12,593 bases of DNA, from assembly GCA_003514305.1 (NCBI GenBank), contig DORE01000198.1, positions 1-12,593 of the forward strand, in the 5' to 3' direction. A program made the position numbers and the translations under genes. A model generated the notes under the pieces. It was not told the DNA's origin. It was given only the letters and a program-made list of their open reading frames with translations, and did no database searches. Origin of the DNA: Gammaproteobacteria bacterium (GTDB taxonomy: Bacteria; Pseudomonadota; Gammaproteobacteria; Pseudomonadales; Pseudohongiellaceae). Shown in pieces: positions 9,301 to 12,593 of the stretch (the stretch's first letter is position 1; every line of letters begins with the position of its first letter).

Positions 9301-9496
9301 GCTTTGACAACAAACGCTCGGCGTCTTCTGGTGAAATGCCTTCGTGTAGGATCGTCGTTACGATAATCGGTACATCAACATCCGGATTAAGCTCCACAGG
9401 AATCGACAAATAAGATGCCAGACCCGTCAACATGACCGCAACAAACACTGAGAGAGTTGTCCGGGATCGAGAAACCGCTGTATCAAGGTAATTCAT
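6317..9496 (-). CDS. RND efflux transporter permease subunit (AcrB-like)
   Basis: A full-length (1059-residue) inner-membrane RND pump that would export a substrate from periplasm or inner membrane using the proton gradient. The N-terminal helix (about 11-31) and the porter-domain start (IPVELNPDVDVP) are typical. Helices 2-6 (about 335-485) and 8-12 (about 865-1035) flank two large periplasmic loops. Helix 4 reads GLGMLIDGAIVMVEY: D398 matches the first of AcrB's two essential aspartates (D407), while the second (D408) is G399. In helix 10, VNNNIVLID puts N934 where AcrB has K940. These changes match a common RND branch reading VNNAIVLID rather than the classical AcrB or the CusA metal type. 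The gene starts 24 bp after the adaptor gene, with GGAAAA before the ATG. No outer-membrane channel gene is in the window. Substrate unknown (drug, lipid or other hydrophobe). Confidence 0.95.
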   Translation of the reverse strand: MNYLDTAVSRSRTTLSVFVAVMLTGLASYLSIPVELNPDVDVPIIVTTILHEGISPEDAERLLSKPAELELKTLDGITQISSFSSENAATVITEFDIDFESSTALADVREAINRAKARFPQNTEEPIITEVSAAELPIVQIAIGGKGVPERTLLRIAEELQREIEILPQILEATMVGNREELLEAVIDPAKLETYGIPNSAIVQTVTSNNRLIPAGQVDTGQGSFSVKVPGLIENANDLFDLPLASTADGVLTVSDIAEVRRTFKDATRYAFANGSSSISLNVMKRNGANLVEAMSEVDQVVSNIRPSLPPAVSVSYINNTAPLVIEQNMGLQGNMATAMILVLIVVIASVGIRSGLLVTLAVPFSFLFAFIIISLLGFTYNFMVIFGLLLGLGMLIDGAIVMVEYADRKMAEGRESLEAYRLAVNRMFWPILASTATTLAAFLPIMFWPGVAGQFMSYLPITVFAVLIGSLFYALLFAPTIGALMGRSGTASEANDFEPRNLESGDTGNMRGITAIYARILDIAVRMPVAVFVLSVLMLITIVTAYSRYGKGVEFFTGVEPSQTQIQVFARGNFSPTEVRDLLLDVEARIRGVGHIKGIVTQSGAGAQMGGDQQAAPDLIGSIFVEMTDRRVRPTIDGFEVENRYRAAISNMPGVRAEVVTVENGPPVGKEIQIELSGDDLDLLFVEANRIRNFMEIELGDQLIDIDDTAPIPGIEWEFIVDRAQAAMLGANMAEIGTAIQLMTNGIFMGDYRPDDSEEEVDIRVRYPAQYRGLDQMESIRISTINGPVPISSFVSREAKPKVSSIQRVDGARVVYVRANPAPGVVADNKLREISAWLTDNPPVNGVFYEFRGANEEQEQSAAFLVQAFSLAMALMAILLVTQFNSYYQALLILSSVLLSTAGVLLGLLTTGQTFSVILTGIGIVALSGIIVNNNIVLIDTFNVLRHEHPDWELRKIIIQTGIQRLRPVFLTTFTTGFGLLPLAMGVSVDLIGAEVEVGGPITSQWVSLASAIVFGLSFATILTLIVTPAMLALPQRLRDIIKRKPRVPSPPRAQLAP

Positions 9497-9520
9497 AGTA
9501 TTTTCCGAGGCGGGAGCTCC

Positions 9521-10633
9521 TTATAAATCCCAATCAAAATTGGCTGCCACAGTTTGACCAGGGAACACAATCTCCTGTCCAACAGTCACCAAAGTGATGT
9601 CACCCCGAAGTCCGGTAACCCAGATCCCGGGATTGAGCTGATTCGTGTCATCACCCACGATGGTTACATTGTAAAAGGCGACCTTGCCATCGCCCTCAAC
9701 TACCTTAATGCCAATATCGCCGCTATCATCTAAGGTCAGTGCGGAGGACGGAATTCGATGAGCCAAGACTTCATCGGCTTTCACCAGAATTTCGGTCGTA
9801 ATACCCTCCCGAATCTGCTCGTCAGCGCTATCAATCTCAATTTCGACGCGATAGCTGCGGGATACTGGATCTGCTGAGGCCGCAAGAAACGTCACGGTGC
9901 CTGTAACTTGCTTGCCACCGAGCAGGCGGCCCGTGACTTCAGCTCCTATGAGAATGCGATTGACCTCTTGTTCCGGAATTAATCCGACCAGTAGCATTGG
10001 GCTGTCATCCAGCACTGAAGCGCAGACAGAACCCACATTTAAAAGATCACCGACTTCGACAGTTCGCGTTTCTATTACACCGTCGAATGGTGCGACGATC
10101 TGGGTGCGATCGACCGCAAGCTGCGCTCGCGTTACTGCAGCTTCGGCAGACTCGAGCGCAGCTCTCAATTGAGCAACGACCACGTCTGATTGTAAATCGC
10201 GGGCCTGCAGGTCAACTGAAGCGTTGTACTCAAATCGCGCGCGCTCTCGCTGTGCTAGGGCTTCATTGAGATTTGCTGACCGATCATCGATTGCGAGCTC
10301 GCACAGTACGTCGCCGGCTCTGACTCGTGCCCCCCGTGGAATTGGATCGGTCACAAGCCGCCCCGGCAGCTCCGCCATCACCTGAACGTGGCGAAATGCC
10401 TGCGTGCGGCCGCGGACCATAATTTGCTCGTTATATCGCTCAGGGCTGATTCGCTCGGCCCGGATGGAGATGACGTTTGGGTTATCGCTGACCTGCGCCG
10501 ACGTTTCTACGACCTGAATTTCACGCACTGCTGCTTCGGGTACTTCTGCTGAACTGGGCACAGACCGGGGAGCCATCATCCATACCGCTATGGCGCCAAA
10601 TATCGCGAGAGAGATCAGATGTTGCTTTTTCAC
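9521..10633 (-). CDS. RND periplasmic adaptor (membrane fusion protein, HlyD/AcrA type)
   Basis: The adaptor that would bridge the RND pump and an outer-membrane channel. Its 370 residues begin MKKQHL and one helix (about 6-21); there is no lipobox cysteine, so it is probably anchored by this uncleaved helix. A first biotinyl-lipoyl half (about 75-117) includes MAELPGRL, GARVRAGDVL and CELAIDD. A coiled-coil hairpin rich in A, E, Q and R follows (about 118-176), then the second lipoyl half with IVAPFDGVIETR and VEVGDLLNVG (179-200). Beta-barrel and membrane-proximal domains complete it (RSYRVEIEI; IPSSALTLDD). It is shorter in the coiled coil than AcrA. The start is GTG (10631-10633) with GGAGG at 10639-10643 five bases upstream, a strong site. 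It is the first gene of the minus-strand operon, 24 bp before the pump gene. The family call is firm; the substrate is not indicated. Confidence 0.94.
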   Translation of the reverse strand: MKKQHLISLAIFGAIAVWMMAPRSVPSSAEVPEAAVREIQVVETSAQVSDNPNVISIRAERISPERYNEQIMVRGRTQAFRHVQVMAELPGRLVTDPIPRGARVRAGDVLCELAIDDRSANLNEALAQRERARFEYNASVDLQARDLQSDVVVAQLRAALESAEAAVTRAQLAVDRTQIVAPFDGVIETRTVEVGDLLNVGSVCASVLDDSPMLLVGLIPEQEVNRILIGAEVTGRLLGGKQVTGTVTFLAASADPVSRSYRVEIEIDSADEQIREGITTEILVKADEVLAHRIPSSALTLDDSGDIGIKVVEGDGKVAFYNVTIVGDDTNQLNPGIWVTGLRGDITLVTVGQEIVFPGQTVAANFDWDL

Positions 10634-10638
10634 AAGGG

Positions 10639-10643
10639 CCTCC
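10639..10643 (-). promoter_or_regulatory. Strong ribosome binding site for the GTG-started adaptor
   Basis: On the minus strand GGAGG lies five bases before the GTG start of the adaptor gene. It fixes this non-ATG start. Confidence 0.7.
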
Positions 10644-10673
10644 AGCCGAAGTTTGACGTCAGTGACAAGCGCA

Positions 10674-10690
10674 TCCTTTGACTTAAAGGA
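10674..10690 (-). promoter_or_regulatory. Small stem-loop in the pump operon leader
   Basis: A perfect six-pair stem, TCCTTT (10674-10679) with AAAGGA (10685-10690), five-base loop. It lies about 40 bases upstream of the adaptor gene start in the predicted leader RNA. No T-tract follows, so it is not an ordinary terminator. It may be chance. Confidence 0.35.
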
Positions 10691-10731
10691 AGCAATGTTT
10701 GCGGGATAACTACGCTACGGCTGAAGATGCT

Positions 10732-10769
10732 GCCCGGTTCATTCCCAGCAAGTCTTTACTGGGCCGGGC
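10732..10769 (-). promoter_or_regulatory. GC-rich bulged stem-loop in the pump operon leader
   Basis: An eleven-pair stem: GCCCGG (10732-10737) pairs with CCGGGC (10764-10769), then a six-base bulge (10738-10743) on one side, then CCCAG (10744-10748) with CTGGG (10759-10763) around a ten-base loop. It is clearly richer in G+C than its surroundings. There is no T-run after it on either strand, so a structural or regulatory role in the leader is more likely than simple termination. A possible 26-codon frame on the minus strand (10819 to 10739) ends with its TGA inside the bulge, but has no Shine-Dalgarno. Confidence 0.5.
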
Positions 10770-10783
10770 CTCATCGGTATAAA
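10755..10783 (+). promoter_or_regulatory. Candidate promoter toward the dehydrogenase gene
   Basis: TTTACT (10755-10760) and TATAAA (10778-10783) are 17 bases apart on the plus strand, a moderate sigma70 match. It would leave a 5' leader of about 220 bases before the dehydrogenase gene. A nearer TATGCT (10963-10968) lacks a good -35 partner, so the true promoter remains uncertain. Confidence 0.25.
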
Positions 10784-10842
10784 AGGCCGTTTGTGAACGC
10801 CATCTAAGACATGCATCATAAGGCAGTCGACATCTAAAAAGT

Positions 10843-10857
10843 GTTACGCATTGTAAC
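10843..10857. promoter_or_regulatory. Operator-like palindrome over the -10 box
   Basis: A perfect inverted repeat, GTTAC (10843-10847) and GTAAC (10853-10857) with a five-base centre. It covers the candidate -10 box of the pump operon. Short palindromes of this size in RND-operon promoters are commonly bound by TetR- or MarR-type repressors; that assignment is inference, because no regulator gene is in the window. Confidence 0.4.
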
Positions 10858-10877
10858 GATACTCAGCTAACGATCAA
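10850..10877 (-). promoter_or_regulatory. Sigma70-type promoter of the efflux operon
   Basis: On the minus strand TTGATC (bases 10877-10872) and TACAAT (10855-10850) are separated by 16 bases: four of six and five of six consensus matches. Transcription would start near 10843, giving a leader of about 210 nt before the adaptor GTG. The -10 box lies within the inverted repeat at 10843-10857, which suggests repression at this site. Confidence 0.5.
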
Positions 10878-11013
10878 TATCATTCGCTCACGCATTGATA
10901 GATCGCCGGGACTTAGCGACGCATCAGTTGGGTAATTTTTCTGGCGGGAATCAGGTTGGATTTATGCTAGTTTTTACCATGCTGCCGAAAACAGTAAACC
11001 AAGGATCAGACGC

Positions 11014-11805
11014 ATGAAAGATTTAACGAATCGGGTTGCCATAGTAACTGGCTCCAGCAGCGGAGTCGGAGCAGCAACGGCAAGACTTCTCGCCGCGCAG
11101 GGATGCCATGTAGTGATCAACTACAACAGAAATTCATCAGGTGCCAAACAGGTTGCCTCGGATTGCGAAGTGGCTGGAGCAGAAGCTCTGGTTTTGCGGG
11201 CCAACGTGGCGATCGATGAAGATTGTGTCGCGCTAGCGCAGGCTGCGAATGATAAGTGGGGCCGAGTTGATGTGTTAGTGAACAACGCGGGTACTACCAA
11301 ATTTGTAGACCACGACAATCTCGAGGGTCTCAGTGCCGCGGATTTTCAGCACATCTATGGCGTCAACGTAGTTGGTGCTTATCAAATGACTAGGGCGGTG
11401 AGCCCCTCCATGCACTCGCAGGAAGAGGGAGGCGTTGTGGTTAATGTGGCGTCAACCGCAGGAATCACTGGAATCGGTAGTTGCGTGGCCTATGCCGCGT
11501 CGAAGGGCGCAATGGTCACAATGACACTGTCACTGGCCAGAGCCTTAGGCCCTAAGCTGAGAATAAACGCGGTGTGTCCGGGATTCATCGAGGGTGACTG
11601 GCTCAAAGAAGGGTACGGCGATGAGCGTTATGCAAAACTTATGGCTTCCAACCAGAATAATGCTCCGCTAGGAGTAACCGCAACGCCTGAGACAGTGGCT
11701 GAGGCCATTTTGCATTTTATCTCCGGGCCACAGGTGGTCACTGGCGAGACGCTCGTCGTCGACGGCGGCAGGCACCTGACAATGACACCGCTTTCGCGCC
11801 GATAA
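11014..11805 (+). CDS. Short-chain dehydrogenase/reductase (classical SDR, FabG-like)
   Basis: An NAD(P)-dependent oxidoreductase of the classical SDR family, 263 residues, cytosolic. The Rossmann nucleotide site VTGSSSGVG (11-19) and NNAG (90-93) are present. The catalytic set is complete: N118 in YGVNVVG, S147 in VNVAST, Y160 and K164 in YAASK. CPG (188-190) follows, and the C-terminal GETLVVDGG (244-252) is characteristic of FabG-like enzymes. The segment NYNRNSSG after the second strand, with an arginine, resembles NADP-preferring members, though this is not decisive. ATG 11014 has AGGA eight bases upstream. The gene diverges from the efflux operon across a 380-bp control region and precedes a DUF4345 gene by 55 bp. 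It is close to FabG in form, but isolation from fatty-acid synthesis genes argues for a different substrate, possibly linked to the acyl-CoA ligase downstream. Confidence 0.93.
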   Translation: MKDLTNRVAIVTGSSSGVGAATARLLAAQGCHVVINYNRNSSGAKQVASDCEVAGAEALVLRANVAIDEDCVALAQAANDKWGRVDVLVNNAGTTKFVDHDNLEGLSAADFQHIYGVNVVGAYQMTRAVSPSMHSQEEGGVVVNVASTAGITGIGSCVAYAASKGAMVTMTLSLARALGPKLRINAVCPGFIEGDWLKEGYGDERYAKLMASNQNNAPLGVTATPETVAEAILHFISGPQVVTGETLVVDGGRHLTMTPLSRR

Positions 11806-11846
11806 GGTTTGTTGATTTTCTGATTGCCGTCTGAAATCTAAATAAA

Positions 11847-11851
11847 GGGAG
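11847..11851 (+). promoter_or_regulatory. Ribosome binding site supporting a TTG start
   Basis: GGGAG nine bases before TTG 11861. It decides the unusual start codon of the DUF4345 gene. Confidence 0.5.
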
Positions 11852-11860
11852 AATGAGGCC

Positions 11861-12289
11861 TTGCAATCATTGACACCAAAATTTTTGCCCCGTGCATTTT
11901 TGATCGTCAACGGCTTAGTTTATGGTGCTCTGACTGCACTGTTTGTTTTAACGCCTCGCGTGTGGTTCTCCAACCTTGGGATTGAGCTAGTTGACGAAAT
12001 GGGCTACACCGAACTGCAAACCATGTACATTGGTATGATGGGGTCGATGGCGGTTTTTTCCCTGATGGCTTTGATATTTGCCAGCTTGTTGGAGCCAGCG
12101 CTGATCTTGTTTCTGGTGAACTACGCAGCTTTGGCTGCAGTCAGGTCTTGGGGAATTTACGTCGAAGGTCTATTTGATGATCTTACTTTGCGGCTACTCT
12201 ATGCCGAGTTACTGAGTGCTTTATTGGCTTTGGTTTCGCTGTTGAGTCACCGCCGAGCTAAACAAACATCCCTGGGAACTGTCACCTAA
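11861..12289 (+). CDS. DUF4345-type small membrane protein
   Basis: A 142-residue integral membrane protein with about four helices (about 12-30, 53-75, 78-94 and 108-127). The spacing and the pattern ELQTMYIGMMGSMAVFSL, then an R-x-x-G motif (RSWG, 95-98 region) and an acidic residue before the last helix (YAELLSALLALVSL), fit the DUF4345 family of uncharacterised four-helix proteins. The start is TTG (11861-11863), supported by GGGAG at 11847-11851 with a nine-base spacer; another in-frame TTG lies three codons on at 11870. The ATG at 11852 is out of frame and closes after six codons. It is 55 bp after the dehydrogenase gene with no terminator between, so the two are probably co-transcribed. 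No catalytic residues can be proposed. Confidence 0.78.
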   Translation: MQSLTPKFLPRAFLIVNGLVYGALTALFVLTPRVWFSNLGIELVDEMGYTELQTMYIGMMGSMAVFSLMALIFASLLEPALILFLVNYAALAAVRSWGIYVEGLFDDLTLRLLYAELLSALLALVSLLSHRRAKQTSLGTVT

Positions 12290-12492
12290 GAGACGTCTGC
12301 GGTTATGCGGCACAGGCTGGTTTACGTTGTTAGCAACTGATCACGTTGTGCGGGCCAACTGGATTGAGATACTCTCTTTGAATGCCCGCGCGGTAAGAGT
12401 CTCTATTGGCAGCAACATGATTGGCGAGGGCTTAAAAGCAAACAGCAAACGGACAGTCCGCTCAGCTAAAATTACGGGAACACATCCATCAT

Positions 12493-12593
12493 ATGAGTGT
12501 TGAAAACATCTACGAGCAAAACCTTGGCATTAATCAGGCAAATTTTGCTCCCTTGACCCCTCTCAGTTTCATAGAGCGAAGTGCGAGCGTGTA
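12493..12593 (+). CDS. Acyl-CoA ligase (AMP-binding), N-terminal fragment
   Basis: Too short for most gene callers: the first 33 codons from the ATG at 12493, running off the window end. The sequence MSVENIYEQNLGINQANF followed by PLTPLSFIERSASV closely matches the usual opening of medium-chain fatty-acid CoA ligases of the AMP-dependent synthetase superfamily, where N-x-PLTPL-x-FLERAA-x-VYP is typical. These enzymes activate a carboxylic acid to its CoA thioester through an acyl-adenylate. The catalytic core lies outside the window. The ribosome site is weak, with only GGGA about 15 bases upstream. It is on the same strand as the dehydrogenase and DUF4345 genes, 203 bp after the latter. That gap shows no ORF, terminator or clear promoter. 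Confidence 0.75.
   Translation, partial: MSVENIYEQNLGINQANFAPLTPLSFIERSASV

Noticed and set aside
9030..9413. A 127-codon plus-strand open frame antisense to the RND gene, with similar long shadows at 5135-5458, 5834-6118 and 6249-6605
   Set aside because: They lie opposite well-supported RND or CNNM coding sequence and their products are serine-rich, low-complexity translations without motifs.
10873..10899. ATCAAT and ATTGAT inverted repeat with a 15-base spacer near the pump promoter
   Set aside because: Six-base arms with a long AT-rich spacer are weak evidence; the shorter palindrome over the -10 box is more convincing.
12366..12404. Inverted repeat ACTCT (12371-12375) with AGAGT (12396-12400), extended by AGA/TCT, possible terminator after the DUF4345 gene
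   Set aside because: A loop of 20 bases, a mismatch in the stem and no T-tract; too weak to call.

Overview
The window looks like chromosomal DNA of a Gram-negative, probably marine gammaproteobacterium. This is inferred from the gene families (MoxR/DUF58/BatA cassette, RND tripartite pump, CNNM protein, DUF4345 protein, acyl-CoA ligase), the roughly even base composition and the Shine-Dalgarno-led genes. No rRNA, tRNA, transposase, CRISPR array or phage gene is visible, and taxonomy cannot be fixed more closely from the sequence alone.

Layout: (1) 27-4021, plus strand: a tight three-gene operon, MoxR-type AAA+ ATPase, DUF58 protein and a large membrane-anchored BatA/VWA protein. Both partner proteins keep a MIDAS metal site, so this looks like an intact ATPase plus von Willebrand factor A chaperone-type system acting at the inner membrane. 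A weak terminator follows. (2) 4022-5091: about 1.07 kb without an intact gene. It begins AT-rich with possible regulatory signals, then carries what looks like the remains of a protein gene broken by two stops and a frame change (4319-4971). (3) 10633-5092, minus strand: periplasmic adaptor, RND inner-membrane pump, then a CNNM/CBS membrane protein, probably an export operon. No outer-membrane channel and no regulator gene lie in the window. (4) 10634-11013: the divergent control region. It holds a good sigma70-type promoter for the pump operon whose -10 box sits inside a GTTAC-N5-GTAAC palindrome, and the predicted leader of about 200 nt contains two stem-loops and a possible 26-codon reading frame ending inside one of them. 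(5) 11014-12593, plus strand: a FabG-like short-chain dehydrogenase, a four-helix DUF4345 membrane protein, and the first 33 codons of an AMP-binding acyl-CoA ligase that runs off the window, suggesting a lipid or carboxylic-acid metabolism cluster.

No gene here is of a wholly unknown type. The most unusual parts are the non-coding ones: the structured leader and operator-like palindrome of the pump operon, and the decayed gene between the MoxR operon and the CNNM gene.
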